64,000 nt of DNA from Fragum whitleyi (GCA_948146395.1 OX411559.1:26851208-26915207); one strand, 5' to 3'; shown: positions 24,136 through 38,000, counted from the first letter of the stretch. Notes: generated by a model not told the origin, from the sequence alone. Numbers and translations: made by a program.

Positions 24136-24539
24136 GATATGATCGGTAATGCATTTCATCTCAATCTCGGGGTTTTGAGTTATACCTGTAGCTCTGCCTA
24201 CCATAATCAGACATGTGATCAAAGTCAATGTGCCATTTATCTCCCGCTTATGATTGAAAATTACTTTCATGCATTCTGTTGTATAGGATGAAATATTGTG
24301 GTTCGAAACGGAAAGAAAATATGCGTAGGCGCAAGAGCCGCTACTAGTGTTGTGCAATCGGTTACAAATCTCAATCAATAATTGGTTTTACAAGAGTAAA
24401 TAATCTAATGATCGATTGTACAATGATTTTCTTTGAAATTGATAATTCAGAACTCCAAGCATCATCCTTTGAAGAATAGAATGTGAAAATTTAGTTTAAA
24501 CTAATAACATTAAGACTCTTTCTTACAACTGTTTCACGC

Positions 24540-24680
24540 TGAGCCATCAAACAGTGTCGGTTTTGAAATCAATATTATATATTGACTGGCGAGCCTGTCT
24601 CAATCTGTCGATATTGCCAGTATCGGAGGGTAGCGTAGATTGGGACAGGTTAACCAGTCTATATTATATATAGTGGCTTA
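24540..24680. repeat. Dispersed repeat, GGGTAGCGTAGATTGGGACAG type
   Basis: Same sequence family as the array-like block at 58412-58700, in inverse orientation (TCCATCTACGCTACCCTC). Confidence 0.6.
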
Positions 24681-25145
24681 CATTTATGATGAACTGGTAC
24701 TCCGATGTCTGTGAGAGACAACGGGTAGTTTATAAATCTTACGGCAATCTGATTGGATGTGTGTTTTTCATAACAAGTAAGTTATTACAAACCGTAAGAA
24801 TTTTCCCATCATGCATGTTGATATCCGTTGAAATTTGGCGGCATTATTTAAAATGGAAGGACTGAAATTCTGTTGCTTATATAAATATGCTCTTTACGAG
24901 ATAAACATACGAAAGAAAAACAATCAATCAACTCATTATTTGTTGTTTTTCGCTGCATTCATCGTGCTTTTCGATCAACTGCATGAAGCAAATCCGCTAA
25001 CAAACGCTTTAAGATTTTCTAGCTTCCATTTAACGTTGATCAAATGACGTCACTACCGGGTCACATGACCTTACGAAAATTTGTAAAATACCTGTCTCCA
25101 GTATCGATAGATCTAGGGGCAGTAACCCAGTCAAACATTTATGAG

Positions 25146-25597
25146 TCATTCGGAACACCACTCCGCCAATCTCACGATCAAGACAACCTCGGATGTACAT
25201 AGACGGAATGTTTTTAGAAAATACGGGAAAACCTTGGAAAAACTCGATGACGTCAGTTAAAATGGCGTTAGCCCTCGAAACTGAGTGAAAACATTCGACG
25301 TCGCCAACGCTACTCGTTTAAGTCACTGACGTGAAACCAACGAATACTATTAAAAAATATCTTTAGATTCTTAGATAACGGCTGAAAAAATCGTAATTTT
25401 TGGGAATGATTCGTCATTCTCAAAAATTAAAATTTTTCAGCCGTTATCTACTGTTAAAGATATAAATCTACAGTGCTAGTTTTTCTTACACTGTTTCCGC
25501 CTCACAAAATGCACGGTTTTATTACATACCCATCCGCCTTACATACATCCGAGGTATGTTGTAGTTGTCGGAAATATCCGAGTGATGTTCCGAATGA
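25146..25597. mobile_element. Complete MITE with 6-8 bp target duplication
   Basis: Termini TCATTCGGAACACCACTCCG and its near complement ending GTTCCGAATGA. TTTATG is present directly on both sides (25138-25143, with AG before the end; 25598-25603). Central palindrome at 25379-25446. hAT-like by target length. Fragments at 4850 and 7700. Confidence 0.75.
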
Positions 25598-25949
25598 TTT
25601 ATGTTTTAGGAACTGATTAATCGATTATGAAATTTCTTAGTCGATTGTCACAATCAAAAGCATAAACCACTGATAGTCGATAATAATCGATTAATCTGCC
25701 CATCACTAGCCGCTACTATACAACTTCATATCCCATATAAATACAAGGTGGCCATGATAGTGTTTTATTGCTTACCATCGTCTCTTTGACTCAATTAACG
25801 ACAATCAAAGGCCAATTTTTTTAGCAAAATTCATAATTGTACTAACATGATAGTCTTATAAATAATCCCTGTGTGTAACGATACGGTTTTCGATCTTTGT
25901 CACTAAACAGATATTCTGACAATGCTTGCGGCTTCATGACTCCTGCTAG

Positions 25950-26570
25950 AGGGTAAGCAAGAAAATTGCCATTAAGGTCTCTTTTCCGTGATATCATTTG
26001 GATCCTTTTCATTTTCAATAGGGTTCAATCTATTGACCCGACACACATTCTGGCCAAATTGTATGAAGATTGGACCATATTTCTGCCTCTAGAGTGTAAA
26101 CAAGACATAATTATTAAGGTCCCGTTTCTCGTGATACTTTTCGGAACCTTCCCATTTAAAATAGAGATCATTCTTTTAATCTGACGAACAATCTCACCAA
26201 GTTTCATGAACTTTTAAAAAAAATGCCACTTAGAACCCTTTTCTCCCCAGATACGGATTAGATCCTTCCCATTTTCAATAGGATGAATCTTTGTAACCTG
26301 ACTAACATTCTGATAAAGTTTCATGAAGATTAGACCATATTTGTGCCCTCAGTGTAATCAAATTTGCCATAAAGGGCCCCTTTTCCGTGATGTCAATCAG
26401 ATCCTTCCGATTTCAATAGAGGTCATTTTTATGATCTGAAAATTATTCTGACCAAGTTTAATGAAGATCTCGGGTGTAAACGCTTACATTGTTGACGTCT
26501 GACTACGTACGATGGACGACGGATATTTAATGATCTAAAAGCTCACCTTGAGTACACTAGGTGAGCTTCA
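25950..26570 (+). mobile_element. GTGAGCT-hairpin dispersed element
   Basis: Degenerate repeats of AAGGTC.C.TTT.CGTGATA..ATTTGGATCCTTTTCATTTTCAATAGG, ending ACGATGGACGACGGATATTT and the hairpin AGCTCACCTTGAGTACACTAGGTGAGCT. Same family as 43301 and 51571. No gene. Confidence 0.6.
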
Positions 26571-28680
26571 AAACAAATGCAAAAGTATCCATCTAAAAAA
26601 TTATTCCTACCAGCTAAGTTTATTGTGATTAAGACCGTTGCTATTGATATCATGAAAACTATGTAGAAATGATGTTTTCCCCCGAAGATCCGACTAAAAA
26701 ATGTCCACAATCTGTACATCGCTTTTACCTGAAAGAGAGTGTGAATAGAATCATTATTGGTGAAAAAATATATAGTATACTCTGGTTTATTTGACCCGAC
26801 ATGGACCTTTATCGATTTTTGACCGCTTTGATAAATTATTTACATCTGATTAATTTTATCGTTTTACATTTACAAATTATATAAGATATCGTTAATTTAT
26901 TTCGATGAACACATGTGAAAATACAGAGAATACTGAAAAGATATCAGTGTACTTTATGTATCGATTCTGTACTTGTAAATGATCCAGTACTCGCCTCGAA
27001 TGAGAAGGCCAAGTTAACACCAGAATCAAAAGCCGTTCACGGCTATCGGACCGGGGACCTCCTTGTCAAGAGGAATGCGCTTTACCTCTCGACGACGGAC
27101 ACCACACCATAAGTGTTACCATATTCTTAATTCAGAGAGACTTGACTCTTTCGGTGGTGAAACCTCAAACCAATTTAGTGTAAGCGTCTTTTAACTGTAA
27201 ATCGCATTCAGTTAAACCAAGTGTTACTATACTTTGAAACAAGAGAGACGTGAGTCGTTTAGCGGTAAACACCAAAACGTATTTGGGGTTAAACTTTAAA
27301 TTTTATACTAGTTCACAATGTCTTAACAATTAATGTTACCTTACGATGCACTCAGAGAGGATTTACCCTTAAAGCGTTGATTTTCGGTGAAAGGTCAACT
27401 AAAGGGACAGTTCCTCAATAGAGTTGAGGGTAGGTAAGCACTTTAAAAAGTATTATTTTTGGCCAAAACTTGATGCCAGCATATGTTTGGCTTTAAGCAG
27501 AAAGTCGGATAGCGTTGAAGTAGTAGAAAAATATTAAGAAAGTAAAAGAGGTGAGACAAAGACGAATAAGTTGTCCTTCCACGTGGTTTCAAATATCACT
27601 TGTGCCATTTTTTTTTTTTTTAAAAACATCTACAGAACATAAATCATTATTCGCCCAAAATTAAGTTTTGGTTGTCCACAGATATGTCGTAAGAATACGT
27701 TTTGTGCTATTTCAAGGCTTGGTTTTAAATCAATCAAGGTGTTCCTTTAAATGTTATACATAACGGAACAATTTCCAAAATTCAGTATTCTTCAACACCA
27801 GTTATCATGATTAGTTTTGATTGCAGATGAAGACATTGAGATATATCCTCTCATTTTGTTGTTGGAAATGTATACTTGTTTTTAGAGTTTTATCATTTAC
27901 TACGAATGTGTACTCATGCCCGCTTGCAGGCTACTGTGTGGCTCAAACGATAAAAACAAGTTGAATCCGAGTTCAGATAAGACGGACTTGAACCCGAGTT
28001 GATCTCGACTTCATGGCCATTTGCAATAACGGTTTTGATCCCGAGCTCAGGCAAGCCTAGGTTTGAGCTATAGCTAGTATTGTTGTGAATTCTTCTATCG
28101 TTAATGGCTCGTGTCAATGCGAACATTGTCCGCTAAAACGACTTAGTACGCACGTGTATTAAAAACCAAGTTTTCTTTTTACAGTAAAAGATACGTGTAG
28201 TTACGTTTTTCTGTGAAGGGAACAAGAACTTTTACTCTTATATGTAGCTTAGATATTTTAGTTACCAACGACAATTTGTAAACGTTTCGTCGAACAATGC
28301 GTGGATTGTTTCAAAATCGGGCTTTTATCATTTGATTTATTACCTAATTTGACAAAAAATTACGAAGCATCCCTAGATGAAAAGTTCTAACCAAGTATTT
28401 TAATAACACTAAATTGATAAAGAAGTCGCAAGTCTTTTAACACTGCGTTTTAATTATTTATGCCAGTAAATGCAATTTAGCATTCTTGTCAGATTATAAT
28501 CTTAAAATTCTTTTCTACTCACAAATAGCAAATATTTTGCACTTAATTTTAAAATTCATTATCAAATGATTTCAAAAATTAAATCGAATTTACATTACCA
28601 GTACATGTTTTAAGGATTATTCATATGTAAATATAAAATTCGGACTCAACAAAACCACCTAAGGAGATGTGTTTGAAGCT
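26571..28680. other. Unassigned non-coding region
   Basis: No gene or known element recognised. A 65-codon frame at 26915-27112 (ending DTTP) sits in a slightly GC-richer patch, but has no splice partner or recognisable motif. Confidence 0.5.
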
Positions 28681-28689
28681 GACACTTCA

Positions 28690-28866
28690 ATCGTCAATCG
28701 ACATTCAGGTCTACATTGATTGTACAATCGACTATCGGGCCTACATTCAAACCATTTCAATGTAGAGCTACGCAATCGACATTCAGGTCTACATTCAAAC
28801 TATTTCTATGAAGAGCTTTTCTTTCGACATTCAGGTCTTCATTCAAATTTTCTCAATGTAGAGGAA
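28690..28866 (+). repeat. 48-bp repeat, short block (about 4 copies)
   Basis: Units with AATCGACATTCAGGTCTACA and TTTCAATGTAGAGCTACG, the same as the large array at 34895. Its right edge adjoins a TCTCCCGAT-rich stretch. Confidence 0.85.
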
Positions 28867-29109
28867 GACATGTGATATCTCCCGATCTCGGCGTATTCTC
28901 CCGATATTTTACCCTTCCTCCCGCTCTCTCGATCGGGAGACCATTTCTCCCGACCTGAAGAAATTTTAGCCTGAAAAAAAATCAGGGAGCCAAAAATGCA
29001 AAATCGCCGGTCTGAATGCTCGAATGACGAGTGAGAAATCCAATATCGGGTAAAGCGTTGTTTATCTGTCTAGAAGTGTCATCTTTTATCGTCGTGGGGT
29101 AGATCAACT

Positions 29110-30009
29110 GAGTGTAGGACAAAACCCCACCAGGACAAAACCCCACCGGGACAAAACCCCACCAGACAAAACCCCACCAGGACAAAACCCCACCATAATA
29201 TATTATAGTGTAAGAGTTGAAAGTGTGTTATGAAAGAATATATTAAATTATTCCTATAATACTGTTAGCATTTTAACCATACAACATCATTTTAATACAT
29301 GTATAAGGTTTGAAATTAAGTGAAAAACACTGATCTGTCCTTTAACTGAATTTTTGTTATTGTTTGTTTGAATGAGATTGTACACTGATTTTAGCAATCT
29401 TTCAGTCCTATTGAATATAACTAGAGCACCTAACAATGGAATCCTGGTATTCCTCACACCATTACTTCATGTACCATCACATCCTTTTCTAGCCTCAAGC
29501 TGCTATCCCACACGGGACTACGATTTTCAACACATCGGTGGCAGACTAATAGTCATAAATGGTGTTTGCCGCCATTGGGGATTGAACCTGGTAGCCTAAG
29601 ATTAACAGCCTGTGCGCAATGCTTATCTAGGACAGAGAGAAAAATAACTATAAAACAATATGTTCACCCTCTATAGTTTAAAGGCAAAGGGAATTACTAT
29701 ATGTTTGTTACCGGAATTTTTCGCAATGTTTCAACAAAGTAAGGAAAGAGGGTGAATAAATATCAGAAGAAAAAATGATATTCAATTGATCCTTATGAAA
29801 TTATTAACAACTTACAAATTCTTTTTTCATTAATTACATGAAAAGCATCATTAAATCAATATAGATTTCAATACTAAATTGATATGAAAAAGTGGTGGGG
29901 TTTTGTCCTAAGTGCCAAATATAGTGGTGGGGTTTTGTCCTGGTGGGGTTTTGTCTGATGGGGTTTTGTCTGGTGGGGTTTTGTCCTGGTGGGGTTTTGT
30001 CCGTACCCC
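29110..30009. mobile_element. Mutator-like element with mini-satellite termini
   Basis: Flanked by a perfect 9-bp direct repeat AGATCAACT (29101-29109, 30010-30018). The left end has five GGACAAAACCCCACC units (29126-29190). The right end has the complement GGTGGGGTTTTGTCC in about six units (29893-30003), so the termini are inverted arrays. The interior is AT-rich with a reverse SINE. A 9-bp target is typical of the Mutator (MULE) superfamily. No transposase. Confidence 0.85.
29365..29632 (-). mobile_element. SINE, copy D (reverse), nested
   Basis: GCACCTAACAATGGAATCCT, AGCCTC...GACTACGATTTTCAACACATCGGTGGCAGAC and the B-box complement GGGATTGAACC. It lies inside the Mutator-like element and was probably inserted after it. 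Degenerate. Confidence 0.65.
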
Positions 30010-30018
30010 AGATCAACT

Positions 30019-33000
30019 ATTGCCGACAAACGGGTGCTGCTGTACCTATCACCCTTCACACTGTATACGAAACGAATTATGCCGCTCAGCAATATTCACC
30101 TTTCTTAGAAACTGGATCTAAACCGGGTGAAACGTTGTTACTCAATATTACTTAAAAAAATGTAGTGGATACAACTACGGACCCTTGAATATAAAGAGTC
30201 CCCGATACAAGTTAAAATGGTTTTTTTCACCTATTTTGAAAAATTTAAATGGTTGTAAACCCAGCCAGTAAATTTCCGCCGTAAGTAAATATCCTTTGCC
30301 AAAAAGCCGCGAAAAATTTCCACTCTACGCGATTAGCGTCATGAAGGAAAAGGTAGAACATAATATGCTGAGCGACGCGTCACACGACCTTGGTAAAATA
30401 AGGCGGCATCGCAGAAAAACCCTCGTGTCGTAACGCATAATTAAGTATAACAAGAAGCGGTCATACTTTTATTTTGACGAAGATACTTATTTAGTAGATC
30501 TACGCTTGTTTTTATGGTCAAATTATCAAAGTTACAAAAAGTTAAAACTGTCTCATGCGTTCTCAAATTGTCATTCAAATTAAATTATTGATATTGAAAT
30601 TAATAAAACATCGGACATTCGCTTTTTAAATGCCACGTCGATTTCACCGGATCCTCGCTGGGTTCATTTTCAGACTTAACACACAGTTTATGAACCAGCA
30701 ACCGTCTTTCTCGAAATTGAAATCGAATGATTCAATCAAGTTATTTGTCAACACAAATGTTACAGATTAGAAAATAGAAAATTGTGGACTGGCTTTTTAC
30801 TGCTGACACAGAGCTTCTCATAAAGTAGTACAGATTTCTGTCCTCGGAATGCGATGCTATTTTTGGACTGATCGCATCCGATGAAATATGTAACGTTCAA
30901 AATTGAGACTACTCATAAAGCTAATCAACATGGATTAATTTGTAGAGGTAGCTCTTTCACTTTCCGTTTTCTACTGTGTTCGTCTTCAACGTCCGCGAAC
31001 TCGGAATATTTTGTCCTTAATTTCAACGTTTATGGTCAATTTCCTATCAAAACCATTTATTTCTAGCGTAGTTCAGTAGCAGTAAGTGCCAGTTACGATA
31101 AATTGGTCCGTCTCCTTGTCCGTCCATCCATGCATCCATCCGTCAACAAACGTAAAAATCACCTAATCTAGTCATCGGATTGCATACACAATCTACACAA
31201 AAATGAACCTTATGACAGGGCCTTTCATATTTCACAGAATATTGTAAATCATGAAGAACTCTGGTTGCCATGGCAACAGAGTGAAATAAAACGTATCCAA
31301 TTACAAGGCCTAGAATTTCATACTTTGTATAAAGCAGTATTGCATAAATGCAGTATTACCTAATTCTTCACTACCAAAGCCCTTGAAAGTTCTCCCCATT
31401 AAAAATATGCATTGTGTTTTGGGTTTTTAGATTACTCAAAGAAATAAACAAAAACTTTAATAGTCTCCTCCTAAGTTGCAAGGCCTATATCTTTTAAATT
31501 TGGAAAGATATATTTTTCTACTCAGCGTTCTCCGCAGGCCCTTATAGCGTATCGGGGCCGATACGCCTTCAATAAATTTAACAGGTTGCCGATACACCTT
31601 AGGAACGCCGATACGCTTAAATTTGATCACCGATACAGCTTAATTTCATTCTGAACAAAGGGTCACAACGAGCAATAAAACTGATTGCAGACGCGCGGTC
31701 ATTACATAATCGCGATCTGGGAAGATGTATACACAAAGACCCTAACTGATAAGACCCTTGCTAATTGGTGATTATCGATTTTTTCTTCACGGTTGGTTGA
31801 TTTTCACTGGTTCCTCACTTCCAGTAACAGAGAAGAACAGATTGGTACCAATACGAAAACGGTCACTTACAGTCCACTTCATTTACCGAAAATTGCCAAT
31901 TTTCACCGAGATCCACCGGAAACGATGGAAAAAGTTGTTTTCACATCCTTTCCTAACGCCAAACTGCTATCTCACTTAGGTCTACGATTACTAACCCATG
32001 GGTCAGAAAGAATGAGTGCAGCCGTCGGAGATAAACGGAATCCCAATATTGACAGTCCGGCGCGCTACCAACTACGCTTTGTCGACGGCAGGGACGAAAT
32101 TAGACACCGAAAAGTCTAGCTCGCATGCGATTAAATCCAAGTTAATAAATTTCAGAAGAAGCCGTGTTTTCGCAAAATGAGCTAATCTGTTTTTTTTTAT
32201 TCTCAAATCTTGAACATTTACCGCTGTTGACAAACGATTCAAAAAGCGACTCGCCCCTTACCCAATCCATTGGTTTATTACCTCCCTTTGCCAATCCCGT
32301 TGAATTTTCTTATAAATATTACATTTTTTGTAAATATATGATAAAATTTTGTTTCTTTTTCATTAAACTTATTCATATTATAGTCATGTTTTACAGGGTT
32401 TGAAAATTCAAAGCCCGATTGTTATCGTTGATTCTTATCTCTCACTAAATTGAGTTTTAAACAGGAAGCTATATATAAACCTACATTTCCTACTCCGCAG
32501 AGTCTAACAAAGAAACTGAAAATGGCGCGAAACAGATGGTGACCGCGCTGCTTCGCAATTGTCTGGACTTTCTTTCCTGACGATCTATCTGATAATCAAA
32601 GCCGTGAATTAATCTCGTCAAACCCAGGGTTTCGAATATATGACTTATATGACTTATACGGTTTTCGAGAAGAAGCTTTCGATACCCCTTGACTCGTGAA
32701 GATGATCTTTGCAAACCGGCGATCCAAATGTCGTAACTACAGATTCATTTAATTGAATAAACGGCATTTCTCGCTCATCGAAGAATGCGGCCTACTTTGG
32801 TATAGTTTCGATCGGACGTAGGGTATTGTTTATTTTGATTGCGTAGATAATTATTTTCTCCTATTTTCCAGAAGACAACATTTAAAATATGAAATTCGTT
32901 GATCTTATGAAACTTTATGGATTTTACTAACTTTACCCTTTTGAGATCGTCGTTATCGGTGTTTCTCAGCTGCCGGGCGGGTAGGCCCGAGAAATCGGGA

Positions 33001-34890
33001 TTCAGAGAACTAAGAGGAGTCTGCGATCGTTTAACCCTACAAACTAGATTACTTTATCAAAGATAGTTTTGTTGAGCTTGGGGACAACAAAACGATCTTA
33101 AAATAAAATATATCAAAGTAATAAACCGTGTTTGTTCTTCAATTCATTGCCGAGTTTTAAAAATATAAAATACGATGGCCTAAATATGTACATGTATATT
33201 TAGATATCCGATATCGTTATCAATATTGACGCTGTGTCTGTTACGTTTCCGCGATACGTTATTGTTCACCGCGGGAGGGGGGGGGGGGGGGAATCGGCGG
33301 CGGCAGGGGGTTACAGTGTTATAGCAGATACATCCACTTCTTCCGCTTTTTCATTTCTCGGACCCCGATCACAGCGTTTTAATGGAGTTGCAGTGTATTT
33401 GCTCAAGTCAAACTAGATTTACCTTTATGTTCCAATGTGAATTTTGATTATATCAAACAAAAAATCGACAAGAATATGCAGTTTTCGCGATCTTTCTACT
33501 ACCGAGATTTAGGCAGAATAAGACATCGCAGACAGTCTGTCTGTGTAAAATTCACTTACCTCAAGCTTACTACCCAATTAATATGGACATTACATCTAAT
33601 TTCAGTTAGAAAATTGATACAAAACTTTTGATAATTCTCCACAGGAACGCCATTTCTTAACTAGATTCGTACCCTTATATGTTCAACCCAAAACATTTTT
33701 TTTCTTTTTTTTTTTTTTGTTCATTCCAGAATTGAAATCAAGATAAATTCTATTTCTATTTCTAAATTAGGTCATAGAAATTGATATAGGAAATAAATAT
33801 TACAAAAATGAAGAAAAAAAAACCTTGTAAAATCAAAGAGCTTAAAATCCTGTCACAGGCTTCTCTAAACAAACTAGGTATCAACTTTTAAATTTGTTAC
33901 ATGGTTATTGTAGAATAAAAAAATGTTCTTAGAGATATTTTTGGGGGGAAGATATGAAAAGGGTTTGTAAACACATTAGAAAATAACTGTAATAGAATCT
34001 AGTTTTTACTTATTTCAGGAGAAGGGCCTTTCTCAATCAAGGATTTTAAAAATTCCTTATATACATTATTAAATAGAGACCTATAAAAGTTGACAATACA
34101 TGCAATGCTGTCCTTGGAACTCTCAAATATATGAGCATAACACAGCCTAAGTGCAGTTGATTTACTGTTTTCTTTTACTTTTTAATTTAATTTTCTTAAA
34201 TATTCCAATTTTCTTCATTTCTTTTGTAATAGTCTTTTAGTACACAGTATATTCTATTAAAGGGAAGGGATACAAGGGGAAGGAGGGAAGGGGGGGGGGG
34301 TATTTTTAAGCCATCATGCAAAATTTTATTGATGATTTGGGAGTTGAGTTATTTATGAGATGCTATAAAGGTGTCAAAGAAAAAAAAGTTCAAATCAAAT
34401 TATATATTCAGCAAAACAGAAGCTCTGCTTCACAAATATCAAAATCCTTATCCAGTAAAACCACTGTAACCATCCTTTATTATTAACAGAAATACAAAGT
34501 AATCTGACAATATAGCCGCGCGCATATGCCACTACGCCTTCAAAATTTTCTGGGGAGAACCCTGCTACTGATTATCTAAAAAATGAAAAACACCTATATT
34601 GTGGGATCCTGAAATTTGCATAGAACTAAAAAATGAATTTGTAACATCTATTTCTCTGAAATTATAAGACCAAATTCTGTAGCATTACTATCCTCTATCA
34701 AAATAAATTAAATGATTACCTTCTTTTAGTTAAAAAATAAAGAAAAAGAAACTTTTATAGTCAGTTTATGGTGTAGATGTGCATTGCGTAAAAACCCCAT
34801 TTTTAGCCAGAATGCGCGTTACGCAAAATCTCCCTATTTGAGACCCAATCTCCCTACGAAAAGGTCTTAATCTCCCTATGAGAGCCCATG
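30019..34890. other. Gene-poor region with dispersed repeats
   Basis: No supported gene. 31095-31150 has a CCGTCCATCCATGCATCC tract of a composite repeat. 32630-32710 (minus) resembles 3190-3260 (GGGGTATCGA..AGCTTCTTCTCGA). G runs are at 33278 and 34290. The 108-codon frame at 31793-32119 has no recognisable domain. Confidence 0.5.
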
Positions 34891-34894
34891 GAAA

Positions 34895-37795
34895 TATCAC
34901 ATTCAATTTTCTCAATGAAGAGCTACACAATCTACATTCAGGTCTACATTCAAACTTTTTCAATGACGAGCTTTTCAATCGACATTCAGGTCTTCATTCA
35001 AATTTTCTCAATGTAGAGCTATGCAATCGACGTTTAGGTATACATTCAAAGGTTTTCATTGTAGAGCTACGCAATCGAAATTCAGGTCTTCATTCAAACT
35101 TTTTCAGTGTAGAGCTACGTAATCCACACACAGGTCTACATTCAAACTTTTTCAATGAAGAGCTATTCAATCAACATTCAGGTCTACATTCAATTTTCTC
35201 AATGTAGAACTACGCAATCGACATTCAGGTTTACATTCAATTTTCTCAATGTCGAGCTCCACAATCTACATTCAGGTCTACATTCAAACTTTTTCAATGA
35301 CAAGCTTTTCAATCGACATTCAGGTCTTCATTCAAATTTTCTCAATGAAGAGTTACGCAATCGACATTTAGGTGTACATTCAAACGTTTTCATTGTAGAG
35401 CTACGCAATCGAAATTCAGGTCTTCATTCAAACTTTTTCAGTGTAGAGCTACGTAATCGACACACAGGTCTACATTCAAACTTTTTCAATGAAGAGCTAT
35501 TCAATCGACATTCAGGTCTCCATCCCAAATTTTCAAATGTACAGCTACGCAATCGACATCCAGGTCATTCTTTTCTTTGCTCAATGTAGAGCTTCCCAAT
35601 CAACATTCAGGTCTTCATAAAAATTTTCTCAATGTAGAGCTACGCAATCAGTATTCAGGTCTACATTCAAACTTTTTCAATGAAGAGCTATTCAATCGAC
35701 ATTCAGGTCTTCATTAAAACTTTTTCAATGAAGAGCTATTCAATCGACATACAGGTCTACATTCAAACTTTTTCAATGAAAAGCTATTCAATCGACATTA
35801 AGCTCTACATTTAAATTTTCCGATGTAGAGCTACGAAATCGACATTCAGGTCTACTTCAATTTTCTCAATCTAGAGCTACACAATTGACATTCAGGTCTG
35901 CATTCAAAATTTTTCTTTGAAGAGCTATCCACTCGACATTCAGGTCTACATTCAACTTTCTCGATGAAGAGCTATTCAGTGGACACTCGGGTCTACATTC
36001 TAAATTTTTAAATGTACAGCTACGCAATCGACATCCAGGTCATCCTTTTCTGTTCTCAATGTAGAGCTTCGCAATCAACATTCAGGTCTTCATAAAAATT
36101 TTCTCAATGTAGAGCTACGCAATCAATATTCAAGTCTACATTCAAACTTTTTCAATGAAGAGCTCTTCAATCGACATTCTTGTTTTCATTAAAACTTTTT
36201 CAATGTTGAGCTATTCAATCGACATTCAGGTTTCATTCAAATCCACATTCAATTTTCTCAATGAAGAGCTACACAATCGACATTCAGGTCTACATTCAAA
36301 CTTTTTCAATTACGAGCTTTTCAATCGACATTCAGGTCTTCATTCAAATTTTCTCAATGTAGAGCTACGCAATCGACGTTTAGGTATACATTCAAATGTT
36401 TTCATTGTAGAGCTACACAATTGACATTCAGGTCTTCATTCAATCTTTTTCAGTGTAGAGCTACGCAATCGACACACAGGTCTACATTCAAACTTTTTCA
36501 ATGAAGAGCTATTCAATCGACAAAGCAGGTCTACATTTAAAATTATCAATGTAAGGAAACGCAATCGACATTCATGTTACCATTGAATATTTTTCAATGT
36601 AGAGATACGCAGTTGACACTCAGGTCTACATCCCAAATTTTTTAATGAACAGCTACGCAATCGACATCCAGGTATGTGTGTGAAGTTGGCTCTTCAAGCT
36701 TCAAACATTCAAACTCTTTCTATGTGAGCTACGCAATCGACATTCATGAGTACATTCAACTTTTTTTCAATGTATAGTTACGCAATCGACATTCAGATCT
36801 ATATTTAACTTTCTCCATGAAGAGCTTTTCAATCGACAATTAGGTCTACATTCGAACTTCCTCAATGTACAGTTATGCAATCGACATTCAGGTCTACATT
36901 CAATTTTCTCAATGTAGAACTACGCAATCGACATTCAGGTATACATTCAATTTTCTCAATGTCGAGCTACGCAATCGACATTCAGGTCTACATTCAAACT
37001 TTTTCAATGACGAGCTTTTCAATCGACATTCAGGTCTTCATTCAAATTTTCTCAATGTAGAGCTATGCAATCGACGTTTAGGTCTACATTCAAACTTTTT
37101 CAATGTAAGGCTCCACAATCGACGTTCAGATCTACATTAAATTTTCTAAATTCAGAGCTACGCAATCGACAATCAGGTCTTCATTTAATTGTCTCAATGT
37201 AGAGTAATGCAATCGACATTCAAGTCTACATTCTATTTTCTTAATGTTGAGCAATTCAATCGACATTCAGGTCTACACTCAAGAATTTTCAATGTATGGC
37301 TACGCATCGACATTCAGGTCTACAATCAATTTTCCGTGTGAAGGGCTCGGAAATCGACATTCAGGACTAATTACTTCCTCTCAATGTAGAGTTATACAAT
37401 TGAAATTCAGGTCTACATTCAATGTTATCAATGTAAATGTACGCAATCGATATTTAGGTCTACAATCAATTTTCTCAATGCAGAATAACGTAATCAGCAT
37501 TCAGCCTCAGATTTAAATATTTCTTTGTAAAGCTATGCAATCAATAATCAGGTCTACGATCAGTTGTACAATCGACGTTCAGTTCCATTTGATTTTCTCA
37601 ATTAAGAGCTGCACAAACGGCATCCGGGTTTATATTCAATTTTCTCAATGTAGAGCTACATAATCGACCTTCAGGTCTACATTCAATTTGCTCAATTAAG
37701 ACTTTTGCAATCGGCATGTAGGTCTACATTCAATTTTCTCAATGTAGAGCAACGCAATCGACGTTCAGATCTACATTTAATCTTTTTCAATGAAC
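34895..37795 (+). repeat. 48-bp tandem repeat array, about 60 copies
   Basis: Consensus unit: CGACATTCAGGTCTACATTC, AA(C)TTTTTCAATG, (T/A)AGAGCTACGCAAT. Because 48 is a multiple of 3, frames stay open for long stretches and give a 16-residue repeat (ELRNRHSGLHSNFF.V) or, in another frame, SYAIDIQVYIQTFSM. Copies differ by substitution and a few indels (36520-36760 is degraded). No start, splice or codon bias supports translation. Confidence 0.92.
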
Positions 37796-37799
37796 TCTG

Positions 37800-38000
37800 A
37801 AAAGAACTTCTAAACGACCACTTGGTTTTTGGTCAATTGTGACATTTACCATTTATCTGCATGACCCCAAAACAATTAACTTCCTTGGATCGTAGGCACA
37901 TTTGTATTAAGTTTCATGATTCTAGGTTACTTGGTTCTCAAGCCAGATTCCAGATAACAAAAAGAGATACGGATGGACAGAGATGGTGAAACCAATACAT
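37800..38000 (+). repeat. 3' end of a dispersed composite repeat
   Basis: TTGGATCGTAGGCACATTTG...TTTCATGATTCTAGG...GATACGGATGGACAGA...TACATCCCCTCTACTTTGTA is a typical tail with a GGA-rich tract and short hairpin, just before the P2RX7_C-like exon. Confidence 0.45.

Noticed and set aside
24136..24378. 5' exon of the glycosyltransferase (minus frame with a hydrophobic TLTLITCLIM)
   Set aside because: No donor joins it in the phase required by the 23774-23827 exon, and the hydrophobic stretch is short.
26915..27112. 65-codon open frame
   Set aside because: Short, no motif and no splice context.
31793..32119. 108-codon open frame
   Set aside because: No recognisable domain, no partner exons, and overlapping open frame in another phase.
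34878..37516. Several open frames of 60-144 codons with 16-residue repeats
   Set aside because: The 48-bp unit keeps more than one frame open. No splice sites, start context or conserved protein support a gene.
34895..37795. CRISPR-like array
   Set aside because: Repeats are contiguous and diverged, with no unique spacers, in a eukaryotic context.
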